From: Rhodopirellula sp. SM50
GTDB taxonomy: Bacteria > Planctomycetota > Planctomycetia > Pirellulales > Pirellulaceae
Length of the DNA: 64,000 nt
Direction of reading: 5' to 3'
Assembly: GCF_002289565.1 (NCBI RefSeq)
Contig: NZ_NTFY01000065.1
Span: 1-64,000, forward strand
The notes below the pieces were generated by a model. The model did not search any database. It was not told the DNA's origin and was given only the letters and a program-made list of their open reading frames with translations. Positions 54,088-64,000 of this stretch are shown here, piece by piece; the first letter of the stretch is position 1, and every line of letters starts with the position of its first letter. The position numbers and the translations under genes are program-made.

Positions 54088-54497
54088 CCGGTAACGGACC
54101 GCGCCGAACTTGATACGCTTTGGGCCGGCGGTTTGTCCAGCCGCAGCGGCGAAGGGTGTCGCATTAGCTGGGACCAATAGGACATATGGGACCCATACGT
54201 CCTGTTGGTTTATTGGTCGCATTGCACGATCGTTGCTCGAGCGGGCAAGCTCCAAGCAACACCGTGGGGCCTCGGTTGCATCGGCCGACTGCCTGGAGTG
54301 AAATCTTTTTGTCCGCAGTTTTCGTGGAATCCGAGACCGAAACGCATGCAAACTTCGCTGAAAGCCGTAACCTGCGGAGGTGGCGGGACCGAAGCGGCTG
54401 GGCATGACATCGGCTGATGTGTCACCAACCCGGTTCGCCAGTTCCTCCATGACGCGTCATGATTGCGTGCATTCATCAAATCGCGTGACGAGTCGGG
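54088..54497. other. Intergenic region, nothing recognised
   Basis: This is 410 bp between convergent asnB and the giant surface gene. I see no credible gene, RNA or strong terminator. Confidence 0.4.
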
Positions 54498-57400
54498 CTA
54501 GATCGTTCGGAGGAATCGCAAACCGAATTGACCGTAGTCCTGTCCATCGACATCGCCGTCGCCGTCAAAATCCATGGCGGGATTGAAATCCGGATCGCCC
54601 TCCGATTTTAGAAAGGTCAAGCCGAATCGGCCGTAATCCTGACCGTCGACATCGCCGTCCCCATCGCTATCGCCGAAGAAGCGGAAAAAGCTGTCCGCTT
54701 CTGACGCGCCAAACACGTAGTTGTCGCCAACGCTACCGTCGGCGTTGCCGTCCAATGAGAAACTGCCCAATGACACTCGTTGAGCACTCACGATGAGTTC
54801 GTATCTCCCATCAGCGAGTGATCCGGCCGCATCGACTGAATCGCCCGGTAGGAAGGTGAGGTTGACCACGGTCTTGTTGTCCACGTTATTCACCGTGGCT
54901 ACGGTCTCGACCGTCTGGTTCGTGACGGTGTTGCGCAAATGAAACGCGTCGCCTTGGGAAAGATCGAGCTCCACGAGCTGATTGAATCGAACGGTCACCT
55001 CGTCGATGTTCGAACGAAACGCGTTTCCACCATTGATGAGAACGTCTTCCACTTCGGGTTCCATTCGGTTCAGGATTTGGACCTTCACCGTGGAAATGTC
55101 CGCCAAACCGCTGGCGTCTGCGACCTCGACCGTCAACTGTCGGAAACTGGCTGATTCGTAATCGAGTTGATGACCGGCGGTGACTGAAAGCTTCCCGTTC
55201 TGGTCGATGGCAAAACTGTTGTCGGCGTTTCCGGAGAGAATTCGGAACACGTGCGTGTCGGGAATCAGATCGGCCAAATCGGGATCACTGTACGGGATCG
55301 AAGCGATCTCTGACGCAACGATATTTTCGGGTATGCTCAGCAGCAAGTCATCCGCGTTCGGTGGATCCGGTACGGCTGCGACATCGACGGTGACGACTCC
55401 CGGCTGGCTCGTATTTCCCGCGTCAGGAACACTTCCATAGCCGTCAAACACCTGAACTTGGAACGAGACTGATCCGTTGAAATGTTCGTCGGGCCGAAAA
55501 TGGAGGACTGGCGATGTCAATGTGAGCGGAAGTTCCGTCGCCAGAATCGCGTTGCCCGTCTCCGAAATTGACAACTCGCCCCTCGCGGGAAGCGAAACCA
55601 GAATGAACGCAAGGTCCTGATCGACCAGTGCGTCGCCATCGTCTCCGGTCAGCGTCAAACGAACGGAGGTGTCTTCGTTCGTGGTAACCTGAATGTCGTC
55701 GGCGATCGGCTTGTTGTTCTGAAAGACCGAAAAATCGCGAACATAGTCAGTGCCCGCTTGGCCCGCTCCGGCCCCGTCGAGTCGATTGCCGGCCAAGTCA
55801 TGAACGGTCGCACTTCCAAGGACGCTCAGCCGATACTTTCCCGGTTGCAGTGTTTCTTCAAATGAAAGCGTCAACTCCGAGGCACCCGACACATAGTCCG
55901 GAATCACGAGGATCGCTTGGTCGTCCGCGGTGCCAAACGATCCATCGACCCCAAAGAAGACCAGCTCGTAAGCGGCCGTGGAGTTCGCATCAATCTCATT
56001 GATGGGTTCGCTGAGTTGCAGCGTCAGCGATCCCATCGGATCCACAACCAACGATTGCGAATCGACTTCCAGCGGGTTGGAACCGATGATTTGAGGCGCG
56101 GTCACATCGCGGCTGTCTCCACGAAATTCGTAGGCTCCGAGATCGACGAAGCCGGGCGACAATCCGAGTTCGATCGGCTCTGGAAGTTCGCCTCCGCCAA
56201 ATTCCGACGAGTCGAAGGTCTGATAGTTGCGACCGTCTCCAGCGGAGATTCCGACGAGTGAATTCAGGGAAGCGAGATCGCCGCTGAGATAGTCGAAGCG
56301 AACGTTTCCGGTTTCATGCAGCGTCACCGAGAACGAGACATCACCACCGGTTGCTCTCGACGTGGCGTCCCAGCGGATCGTGACCTTGCCGGATTGCGAT
56401 TCGTCCACATAGATGTCTTTGCCCTCGGTGGCCGTCGTGAAGTCGTCCCAGAGCACCGCGATGCGGCGATTTCGGTACAACACCCCTTCCGACGGTGCGC
56501 CGTACCGGGGATCGCTGCCGGCGAAATGAAGGAAACCATCGCTGGAAACCTGGACGGTCGTGTACGAAGTGCCGTAAAAAGGAAACACAAATGGCAGCGT
56601 CAATGTCCAGCTGGCGCGGTCGGACCTCCAGGTTTGAGGGTCTCCGGAAACGACGGGCGGATCCGCGACCAAATCAATTCGAGCGTAGTCGTTTGAGCCG
56701 GCGTTCGCCACACCGGGGTCGTTTGAGCGTGAGTTCCCGGTGATGTCTTCTCGTGGCGCCGCCCAGCTATCGCCCCGGTCGATCGCAAGTGACCCCGATA
56801 ATCGGAAGAAGTTGTCATCCACACCCCCGTCAACGCCGGCTTCAGATACGCCCAGAAGATTGTCGGCTCCGTCGATATCAACAAACTCCGGATCGCCGAT
56901 GATGGAGTTCCCCTCTTGCCCTGTCGCGGTTTGCCAATCGGCAAGCGTGCCGTGTGCGCCGTTGAATGCACCCAAGTTGGCGCCTGCTTGAACGTGGTAG
57001 AGGTTGTAGTCGATTGTGAAATTGGAAATGTCTGAGCTTAACGAAAGCCCCGTCCCGGCCTCGACGATGATGATGTTGTTGACGACCTCAAAATTGCTGG
57101 ATTCGCGGGCAAACGCAACCGCCGTTCCGACCGGATGGTAGACGGTATTGTTGACGAACCGAGAGTTGCGAGCGTTAAGGAAGTAAACGCCCGTGTTGGT
57201 GTTGGCGTAGACCAAGTTGTTGGTGACGTCTGCATCACCCGTATTCACGCTCAGCGATCCACGAACCCAAATGGCCGTCGAATTAGAATAGATCTGATTC
57301 GCGTTAATCTTCGTTTGATCAACCGTTCCGGAGACGGCATTGATCCCGACGTAATTGCTGAACACGCGATTGTGTTCGACTCGGCCACGCTCCAGATAGA

Positions 57401-60400
57401 TTCCGTAGTAATTGTCATAGACGACATTGTCGTAGGCCTCGCCTTGTTGCAACGAAATCCCCGACGACGAATCCGGGTGATCGAAGACTTCATTCGCGAT
57501 GATTTTATCAACGCCGATCGATTCGATTCCGTACTTTGTGTTCTGGTAGACGATATTTCGCTCGACAATGCCCGGTGACGCGGTTGTGCCATTGATTCGA
57601 ATCCCCGTGTCCAGATTGCCGTAAACGACGTTCTCTGCGATACGGCCCCCGTGTCCGAAATAGATTCCATTCGTATTGGCGTAGACTTCATTTTCGACAA
57701 CTTGATGCCCAAGGTGGGTACCGAAGATCCCGTAAGTTCCGGTGTCATGAATTCGATTTTCTTGAATCATGCTATTGGTGCTACGGTTACCCAGAAAGAC
57801 GCCAGCATGCTGGTTCGAAAAAATGTGATTGTTCATCAATCTTACTTGGTCACTGGATCGCCCATTCGGAATCAATACGCCATGGTAGGCTCCAGTAATG
57901 CCAAAGTTTTTGATCGTGACCCTATCCGCTCCCAGAAGTTCAAAAACGGCACTCGTCGAATCTGTGTTTGCCCGATCGAGTACCGCGACCTTGTCGGCGT
58001 CGGTGGGGCCTTGGATGGTCACGCCGGAATCGTTCCCACTGATCACGATATTGGTCGCCAGTTGGTAGCTGCCCGTGTCAACGTAGATCGTGTCACCGGG
58101 CTCCAGGTCATAGCGATCCAGTACCGCCTTGATGCTCGAAAGCGGTTGATCCGGCCGTTTACCGCTTGCACGGTTGTCGCCCGCGGCCGTCGTGTACTGG
58201 TTGTCCGTCAAGTCCGCGTCGTCGGCCAGATTCACATAGAAACTCGTCCCCCCGTTGCCGATCACGAACGATTGATCCGAAAGGTCACTCGCCTGGGCCC
58301 CAAGTTCGTTTGTCACACGCAAACGGTATTCCGTATCCGCAACGACCGTATCGGGGATCGTCCAGTCCAGACTCCGCCCCAGTTGACCTTCTCCAAGCGT
58401 CGCCACCGTCGCGCCGGTCGATTCTTCCACCAGCTCCACACGAACCGGTGACTTGCTGAGACCCGCGGCGTAATGCGCCGCGATCTCGTCGGCAGACAAA
58501 GCTCGGTCGTAAAACGCCACTTCGTCAACACCGTCGGTCCATCGCTCACTGCCACTCCGGTTGGCACCCACACGAAGCGGATAAGTACTGTCACGCAAGT
58601 CGCCATTGAGCGTGCGTCCGTGAACATACTCACCGTCGATGTACAACCGCAGCACCGAACCGTCGTAGGTCGCTGCCACGTGAATCCAGCCGCCTGAAGC
58701 AGGCAGAGTACGGTAGACATCCGAACTCGACCCGGTGTTCGACACGTAGGCGCGCAAGAGATCGCCTTGACGATAAATGCGGTGACCACCCTTGGAAAGA
58801 ATCGTATGATTCCCGGAATCCAGGTCGCCAATTTCCACCCAGGCTTCGAATGTCAGCTGATCCGAATCGAACGCCACGTTGTCGGGCACCTCGACGTAAC
58901 CGCTACCGTCCAGACCGATCGCTGCGTTGTCCTCGAAAACGTCCGGCTGCTGACGAGCGACACTGCCGACGTAGGTGCCCGGATGGTCGCCCATCACATC
59001 GGCCGCAACCGATGTATCCGATGCTTCGGACAGACGCCAGTAACCCACCGGACTGCTCGCAAGAATCGCAGCCGAGTAGTCATCCGAACGATTTCCAACG
59101 AAAGGAACGCCGTCATAACGCCAGCTCACTTCGACCGTGTTGCCGATCTCCAGTTTCTCCAGCCCGTTGGGAGAGAGGACTTGAACCACTTCCGACGGAC
59201 TTGGGGTCGCTTCAGGCGTATTGCCGTAAGCCCCTAGGTTCCGGCGACCGCCGTTGGGCAGCGGTTCCTGGCCGTAGAACGATTCCAAACGCCCCGAATC
59301 GATTGCCGGAGAACCCGGGAACACGTGGAAGTTGTCGTCCGCGCCACCGTCGCCAACCATGCGCTGGATCGTGATCGTATCGGCGATCGCATAGTACTCG
59401 GAATACTCCAGCGTCACCTCCAGCGTTCCACTGAACACTTCGACATTGGCCAGCCACTCGTCGGTGATCGTCTGGCGGCCACCAAAGCTTGAGTAGGCTA
59501 GGCTGTAGGAACCGGTGGCTGGATCACCGATCGTGTAAACGGACAACGGGCTATAACTTCCGTCGAGGTTGCGATAGTTCCGCAAAACCTTGTAGTAACC
59601 CGGTTCCAAATCGGTAAAGGTCCATGTCGCCGTGCCCGCTTCGCTGGTGCGTAATTGGTCGCCTCCGGTGTGAGCGTTGTAGACTTCCCAGGTGCCGGTC
59701 GTCGAAAAACCGACATCGCCGTCATCGATCGAGATTGCATCCCCCACATCACTCGCATCCCAACCGAGGATGCCGTCTTGACCGTCCGGGTCGACAAACC
59801 GTGGGTCTCCCTCGTTGCTGTTGCGGTCTTGACCGATCTCCAACGAGTAATCGACCAACGAATCGAAATAGCCATAACCTTGCCAGCCCGCGATCGGCCC
59901 GCCATCGATCCCATAGAACAGGTTGTAGTCGTGGTTCAAATCGACTTGGGCGTCAGAACGGAAGTAGATCCCCCGCGAACTCGCCAAAATGTTGTTCGTC
60001 AGCGTGATGTTTTGAGCCTGCCGTTGGTAAAAACCGAAGCCGTCCGGAGCATAAACCGTGTTGCCGTCGACCACACTATTGCTGGCTTGCAAAGCATAAA
60101 TACTCAGATAAGAGTCGTAGATCGTATTGCCGCTGACCGTCGACCAACCACGAGGATAGACGCCGATATAGCAATCGTACACGACGTTCGACCGCACCTG
60201 ACTTCCGTCGGAATAAATACCGATGTAGTCGTTGGAATAGATGCGGTTCTCCTCGACCAGACTGGAGCTGTGCGAGGCATGAATGCCGATCTCGTTGTCG
60301 AAGACCTCGTTGTTGCGGGCGGTCGCGCCGTCATCCAACTTGATCCCGGCAGATCCATTGGCCCTTTGGTGATGGCCGCTGATCGAGTTCCCGGTCACCA

Positions 60401-63400
60401 GCGTTCGATAAGACGCGACGATACCATCACCCAGATTCCCCGTGACCCGGTTTCCCTCCACCAAGTTCTCCACCCAAGTGGAACTGCCGCCGTAGCTGCC
60501 AATCGCCATCCCGGCGCTGTAATTCGCACCGACAACGTTGTCGCGGACCACCGCACCGTTGGTTACCAGGTAAATCCCGTATCGACCGTTCTTGGAAATC
60601 TGATTGCCGACCAGCGTGATGCTTCCGCCGGCCACATAGACACCGTCCCTACCATTGTCAGAAATCACACTCTGATGGATCTCGAAGGAGTTGTTTCGGT
60701 CGAAGTAAATCCCTTCGGAAGCGTTCCCATGGACAGACACCGACTCCAAGCGATTCGAATAGCTGCTCGACCATCCTGAATAGATTCCGCGACGCCCGCC
60801 GGTCAGCTCCAGGTTGCGCAACGTGATGTTGTCCCCGCCGGTAAACTCGATCGCATAATTCCCTGGATTGATGTTGTTTCGATCGAGTACCGCGACCTTG
60901 TCGGCGTCGGTGGGGCCTTGGATGGTCACGCCGGAATCGTTCCCACTGATCGCGATATTGGTCGCCAGTTGGTAGCTGCCCGTGTCAACATAGATCGTGT
61001 CACCGGGCTCCAGGTCATAGCGATCCAGTACCGCCTTGATGCTCGAAAGCGGTTGATCCGGCCGTTTACCGCTTGCACGGTTGTCGCCCGCGGCCGTCGT
61101 GTACTGGTTGTCCGTCAAGTCCGCGTCGTCGGCCAGATTCACATAGAAACTCGTCCCCCCGTTGCCGATCACGAACGATTGATCCGAAAGGTCACTCGCC
61201 TGGGCCCCAAGTTCGTTTGTCACACGCAAACGGTATTCCGTATCCGCAACGACCGTATCGGGGATCGTCCAGTCCAGACTCCGCCCCAGTTGACCTTCTC
61301 CAAGCGTCGCCACCGTCGCGCCGGTCGATTCTTCCACCAGCTCCACACGAACCGGTGACTTGCTGAGACCCGCGGCGTAATGCGCCGCGATCTCGTCGGC
61401 AGACAAAGCTCGGTCGTAAAACGCCACTTCGTCAACACCGTCGGTCCATCGCTCACTGCCACTCCGGTTGGCACCCACACGAAGCGGATAAGTACTGTCA
61501 CGCAAGTCGCCATTGAGCGTGCGTCCGTGAACATACTCACCGTCGATGTACAACCGCAGCACCGAACCGTCGTAGGTCGCTGCCACGTGAATCCAGCCGC
61601 CTGAAGCAGGCAGAGTACGGTAGACATCCGAACTCGACCCGGTGTTCGACACGTAGGCGCGCAAGAGATCGCCTTGACGATAAATGCGGTGACCACCCTT
61701 GGAAAGAATCGTATGATTCCCGGAATCCAGGTCGCCAATTTCCACCCAGGCTTCGAATGTCAGCTGATCCGAATCGAACGCCACGTTGTCGGGCACCTCG
61801 ACGTAACCGCTACCGTCCAGACCGATCGCTGCGTTGTCCTCGAAAACGTCCGGCTGCTGACGAGCGACACTGCCGACGTAGGTGCCCGGATGGTCGCCCA
61901 TCACATCGGCCGCAACCGATGTATCCGATGCTTCGGACAGACGCCAGTAACCCACCGGACTGCTCGCAAGAATCGCAGCCGAGTAGTCATCCGAACGATT
62001 TCCAACGAAAGGAACGCCGTCATAACGCCAGCTCACTTCGACCGTGTTGCCGATCTCCAGTTTCTCCAGCCCGTTGGGAGAGAGGACTTGAACCACTTCC
62101 GACGGACTTGGGGTCGCTTCAGGCGTATTGCCGTAAGCCCCTAGGTTCCGGCGACCGCCGTTGGGCAGCGGTTCCTGGCCGTAGAACGATTCCAAACGCC
62201 CCGAATCGATTGCCGGAGAACCCGGGAACACGTGGAAGTTGTCGTCCGCGCCACCGTCGCCAACCATGCGCTGGATCGTGATCGTATCGGCGATCGCATA
62301 GTACTCGGAATACTCCAGCGTCACCTCCAGCGTTCCACTGAACACTTCGACATTGGCCAGCCACTCGTCGGTGATCGTCTGGCGGCCACCAAAGCTTGAG
62401 TAGGCTAGGCTGTAGGAACCGGTGGCTGGATCACCGATCGTGTAAACGGACAACGGGCTATAACTTCCGTCGAGGTTGCGATAGTTCCGCAAAACCTTGT
62501 AGTAACCCGGTTCCAAATCGGTAAAGGTCCATGTCGCCGTGCCCGCTTCGCTGGTGCGTAATTGGTCGCCTCCGGTGTGAGCGTTGTAGACTTCCCAGGT
62601 GCCGGTCGTCGAAAAACCGACATCGCCGTCATCGATCGAGATTGCATCCCCCACATCACTCGCATCCCAACCGAGGATGCCGTCTTGACCGTCCGGGTCG
62701 ACAAACCGTGGGTCTCCCTCGTTGCTGTTGCGGTCTTGACCGATCTCCAACGAGTAATCGACCAACGAATCGAAATAGCCATAACCTTGCCAGCCCGCGA
62801 TCGGCCCGCCATCGATCCCATAGAACAGGTTGTAGTCGTGGTTCAAATCGACTTGGGCGTCAGAACGGAAGTAGATCCCCCGCGAACTCGCCAAAATGTT
62901 GTTCGTCAGCGTGATGTTTTGAGCCTGCCGTTGGTAAAAACCGAAGCCGTCCGGAGCATAAACCGTGTTGCCGTCGACCACACTATTGCTGGCTTGCAAA
63001 GCATAAATACTCAGATAAGAGTCGTAGATCGTATTGCCGCTGACCGTCGACCAACCACGAGGATAGACGCCGATATAGCAATCGTACACGACGTTCGACC
63101 GCACCTGACTTCCGTCGGAATAAATACCGATGTAGTCGTTGGAATAGATGCGGTTCTCCTCGACCAGACTGGAGCTGTGCGAGGCATGAATGCCGATCTC
63201 GTTGTCGAAGACCTCGTTGTTGCGGGCGGTCGCGCCGTCATCCAACTTGATCCCGGCAGATCCATTGGCCCTTTGGTGATGGCCGCTGATCGAGTTCCCG
63301 GTCACCAGCGTTCGATAAGACGCGACGATACCATCACCCAGATTCCCCGTGACCCGGTTTCCCTCCACCAAGTTCTCCACCCAAGTGGAACTGCCGCCGT

Positions 63401-64000
63401 AGCTGCCAATCGCCATCCCGGCGCTGTAATTCGCACCGACAACGTTGTCGCGGACCACCGCACCGTTGGTTACCAGGTAAATCCCGTATCGACCGTTCTT
63501 GGAAATCTGATTGCCGACCAGCGTGATGCTTCCGCCGGCCACATAGACACCGTCCCTACCATTGTCAGAAATCACACTCTGATGGATCTCGAAGGAGTTG
63601 TTTCGGTCGAAGTAAATCCCTTCGGAAGCGTTCCCATGGACAGACACCGACTCCAAGCGATTCGAATAGCTGCTCGACCATCCTGAATAGATTCCGCGAC
63701 GCCCGCCGGTCAGCTCCAGGTTGCGCAACGTGATGTTGTCCCCGCCGGTAAACTCGATCGCATAATTCCCTGGATTGATGTTGTTTCGATCGAGTACCGC
63801 GACCTTGTCGGCGTCGGTGGGGCCTTGGATGACAATTCCGGAGTCCACCGAAGAAAGTTTGAGATTGGTCGTCAACGTATACTCGCCGGAATCAACGAAA
63901 ATCGTGTCTCCGCTACCCAAGTCGTAGGTGTTTAATAACGCTTGGATGGTTGCCATCGGTGACGAGGGCGTCAGTCCATCGTTGGTGTCATCTCCCGCAG
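54498..64000 (-). CDS. Giant surface protein: beta-helix, LamG, cadherin-like, dockerin (N-terminus beyond window)
   Basis: At least 3166 residues; the frame stays open to 64000 (upstream ATG at 63956 is not the true start, since ...GDDTNDGLTPSS reads on). From N to C: two nearly identical 969-aa modules, each a right-handed beta-helix (e.g. GNRVTGNLGDGIVASY), a linker, and a LamG/concanavalin lectin domain (AFDSDQLTFEAWVEIGDL); a third, divergent beta-helix; a nidogen-like region (FVFPFYGTSYTTVQVSSDGF); Ig/cadherin-like domains (NNKPIADDIQVTTNEDTS, PPNADDLLLSIPEN); and two dockerin-type repeats (DSDGDGDVDGQDYG, DFDGDGDVDGQDYG). This is a typical planctomycete exported adhesin or polysaccharide-binding protein. 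The dockerin-like end probably mediates anchoring. Confidence 0.9.
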   Translation of the reverse strand, partial: AGDDTNDGLTPSSPMATIQALLNTYDLGSGDTIFVDSGEYTLTTNLKLSSVDSGIVIQGPTDADKVAVLDRNNINPGNYAIEFTGGDNITLRNLELTGGRRGIYSGWSSSYSNRLESVSVHGNASEGIYFDRNNSFEIHQSVISDNGRDGVYVAGGSITLVGNQISKNGRYGIYLVTNGAVVRDNVVGANYSAGMAIGSYGGSSTWVENLVEGNRVTGNLGDGIVASYRTLVTGNSISGHHQRANGSAGIKLDDGATARNNEVFDNEIGIHASHSSSLVEENRIYSNDYIGIYSDGSQVRSNVVYDCYIGVYPRGWSTVSGNTIYDSYLSIYALQASNSVVDGNTVYAPDGFGFYQRQAQNITLTNNILASSRGIYFRSDAQVDLNHDYNLFYGIDGGPIAGWQGYGYFDSLVDYSLEIGQDRNSNEGDPRFVDPDGQDGILGWDASDVGDAISIDDGDVGFSTTGTWEVYNAHTGGDQLRTSEAGTATWTFTDLEPGYYKVLRNYRNLDGSYSPLSVYTIGDPATGSYSLAYSSFGGRQTITDEWLANVEVFSGTLEVTLEYSEYYAIADTITIQRMVGDGGADDNFHVFPGSPAIDSGRLESFYGQEPLPNGGRRNLGAYGNTPEATPSPSEVVQVLSPNGLEKLEIGNTVEVSWRYDGVPFVGNRSDDYSAAILASSPVGYWRLSEASDTSVAADVMGDHPGTYVGSVARQQPDVFEDNAAIGLDGSGYVEVPDNVAFDSDQLTFEAWVEIGDLDSGNHTILSKGGHRIYRQGDLLRAYVSNTGSSSDVYRTLPASGGWIHVAATYDGSVLRLYIDGEYVHGRTLNGDLRDSTYPLRVGANRSGSERWTDGVDEVAFYDRALSADEIAAHYAAGLSKSPVRVELVEESTGATVATLGEGQLGRSLDWTIPDTVVADTEYRLRVTNELGAQASDLSDQSFVIGNGGTSFYVNLADDADLTDNQYTTAAGDNRASGKRPDQPLSSIKAVLDRYDLEPGDTIYVDTGSYQLATNIAISGNDSGVTIQGPTDADKVAVLDRNNINPGNYAIEFTGGDNITLRNLELTGGRRGIYSGWSSSYSNRLESVSVHGNASEGIYFDRNNSFEIHQSVISDNGRDGVYVAGGSITLVGNQISKNGRYGIYLVTNGAVVRDNVVGANYSAGMAIGSYGGSSTWVENLVEGNRVTGNLGDGIVASYRTLVTGNSISGHHQRANGSAGIKLDDGATARNNEVFDNEIGIHASHSSSLVEENRIYSNDYIGIYSDGSQVRSNVVYDCYIGVYPRGWSTVSGNTIYDSYLSIYALQASNSVVDGNTVYAPDGFGFYQRQAQNITLTNNILASSRGIYFRSDAQVDLNHDYNLFYGIDGGPIAGWQGYGYFDSLVDYSLEIGQDRNSNEGDPRFVDPDGQDGILGWDASDVGDAISIDDGDVGFSTTGTWEVYNAHTGGDQLRTSEAGTATWTFTDLEPGYYKVLRNYRNLDGSYSPLSVYTIGDPATGSYSLAYSSFGGRQTITDEWLANVEVFSGTLEVTLEYSEYYAIADTITIQRMVGDGGADDNFHVFPGSPAIDSGRLESFYGQEPLPNGGRRNLGAYGNTPEATPSPSEVVQVLSPNGLEKLEIGNTVEVSWRYDGVPFVGNRSDDYSAAILASSPVGYWRLSEASDTSVAADVMGDHPGTYVGSVARQQPDVFEDNAAIGLDGSGYVEVPDNVAFDSDQLTFEAWVEIGDLDSGNHTILSKGGHRIYRQGDLLRAYVSNTGSSSDVYRTLPASGGWIHVAATYDGSVLRLYIDGEYVHGRTLNGDLRDSTYPLRVGANRSGSERWTDGVDEVAFYDRALSADEIAAHYAAGLSKSPVRVELVEESTGATVATLGEGQLGRSLDWTIPDTVVADTEYRLRVTNELGAQASDLSDQSFVIGNGGTSFYVNLADDADLTDNQYTTAAGDNRASGKRPDQPLSSIKAVLDRYDLEPGDTIYVDTGSYQLATNIVISGNDSGVTIQGPTDADKVAVLDRANTDSTSAVFELLGADRVTIKNFGITGAYHGVLIPNGRSSDQVRLMNNHIFSNQHAGVFLGNRSTNSMIQENRIHDTGTYGIFGTHLGHQVVENEVYANTNGIYFGHGGRIAENVVYGNLDTGIRINGTTASPGIVERNIVYQNTKYGIESIGVDKIIANEVFDHPDSSSGISLQQGEAYDNVVYDNYYGIYLERGRVEHNRVFSNYVGINAVSGTVDQTKINANQIYSNSTAIWVRGSLSVNTGDADVTNNLVYANTNTGVYFLNARNSRFVNNTVYHPVGTAVAFARESSNFEVVNNIIIVEAGTGLSLSSDISNFTIDYNLYHVQAGANLGAFNGAHGTLADWQTATGQEGNSIIGDPEFVDIDGADNLLGVSEAGVDGGVDDNFFRLSGSLAIDRGDSWAAPREDITGNSRSNDPGVANAGSNDYARIDLVADPPVVSGDPQTWRSDRASWTLTLPFVFPFYGTSYTTVQVSSDGFLHFAGSDPRYGAPSEGVLYRNRRIAVLWDDFTTATEGKDIYVDESQSGKVTIRWDATSRATGGDVSFSVTLHETGNVRFDYLSGDLASLNSLVGISAGDGRNYQTFDSSEFGGGELPEPIELGLSPGFVDLGAYEFRGDSRDVTAPQIIGSNPLEVDSQSLVVDPMGSLTLQLSEPINEIDANSTAAYELVFFGVDGSFGTADDQAILVIPDYVSGASELTLSFEETLQPGKYRLSVLGSATVHDLAGNRLDGAGAGQAGTDYVRDFSVFQNNKPIADDIQVTTNEDTSVRLTLTGDDGDALVDQDLAFILVSLPARGELSISETGNAILATELPLTLTSPVLHFRPDEHFNGSVSFQVQVFDGYGSVPDAGNTSQPGVVTVDVAAVPDPPNADDLLLSIPENIVASEIASIPYSDPDLADLIPDTHVFRILSGNADNSFAIDQNGKLSVTAGHQLDYESASFRQLTVEVADASGLADISTVKVQILNRMEPEVEDVLINGGNAFRSNIDEVTVRFNQLVELDLSQGDAFHLRNTVTNQTVETVATVNNVDNKTVVNLTFLPGDSVDAAGSLADGRYELIVSAQRVSLGSFSLDGNADGSVGDNYVFGASEADSFFRFFGDSDGDGDVDGQDYGRFGLTFLKSEGDPDFNPAMDFDGDGDVDGQDYGQFGLRFLRTI
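57973..60879 (-). repeat. 2907-bp tandem repeat, copy A
   Basis: This is the C-terminal copy of an in-frame 969-codon module inside the giant surface gene. It differs from copy B at only two bases that I could spot (58045 A versus 60952 G, giving Val versus Ala; 58083 G versus 60990 A, silent). Confidence 0.9.
60880..63831 (-). repeat. 2907-bp tandem repeat, copy B plus 45-bp overlap
   Basis: This is the N-terminal copy. Identity with copy A runs from 60880 to 63786, and the first 45 bases of the unit recur once more at 63787-63831, as expected for unequal crossing over or gene conversion between beta-helix modules. Confidence 0.9.

Noticed and set aside
59655-63686. Long plus-strand open frames of 374 codons, twice, opposite the giant surface gene
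   Set aside because: They are antisense shadows of the 2907-bp duplicated module. Their composition is not protein-like and they repeat only because the real gene does.

Overview
The window looks like chromosomal DNA of a marine-type planctomycete (Pirellulaceae, Rhodopirellula-like). The clues are secreted EF-hand and dockerin-ended proteins, a giant beta-helix/LamG surface protein, a Ser/Thr kinase with DWG in place of DFG, and several short palindromic repeat families. The species is inferred from gene content only.

Layout. (1) 1-5860 is a mosaic mobile-element flank. A RadC-like JAB protein is coupled by a TAATG overlap to a GP88-type protein that runs off the left edge. They are followed by an unknown 269-aa protein, an NAD(P)-binding protein, a 433-aa protein with an HTH-like N-terminus, and the C-terminal remnant of a TROVE/Ro60 gene. 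(2) 5863-38378 is a defence island read entirely on the minus strand. Its core is a class 1 DISARM set (drmD, drmMI, drmA, drmB) with no visible drmC. Embedded in the same tightly overlapping operon are a Lit/U49-like metalloprotease, an unknown KNQYFGD-motif protein, a small duplicated winged-helix-like protein, an Mrr-like nuclease and a HEPN-like protein. A NERD-helicase and a STAND ATPase with a C-terminal nuclease follow. Downstream is a separate pair of giant (1304 and 1221 aa) mutually homologous proteins, each ending in a PD-(D/E)XK nuclease domain. I cannot assign this pair to any named system, and it is the best candidate for an undescribed one. (3) 39372-43919 holds a PD-(D/E)XK protein, a metallophosphoesterase, an unknown protein and, on the minus strand, a second copy of the HTH-like 433-aa family, so homologues of one family bracket the island. 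(4) 43986-44504 carries repeats of TACACCCG and a tRNA(CAT) 5' half cut exactly at the end of the anticodon loop, which I take as the right boundary of the integrated region. (5) 44506-64000 is host backbone: two secreted proteins, a SIMPL protein, mutL, a kinase, asnB, and a >3150-aa surface protein containing an almost perfect 2907-bp tandem duplication.

How it may work together: DISARM restricts incoming DNA by methylation-dependent self/non-self discrimination plus helicase action. The extra nuclease, HEPN and protease genes inside the operon could add abortive-infection or back-up layers. The STAND protein and the twin giants look like additional independent defences sharing the island. 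These roles are inferences from domain content and neighbourhood.
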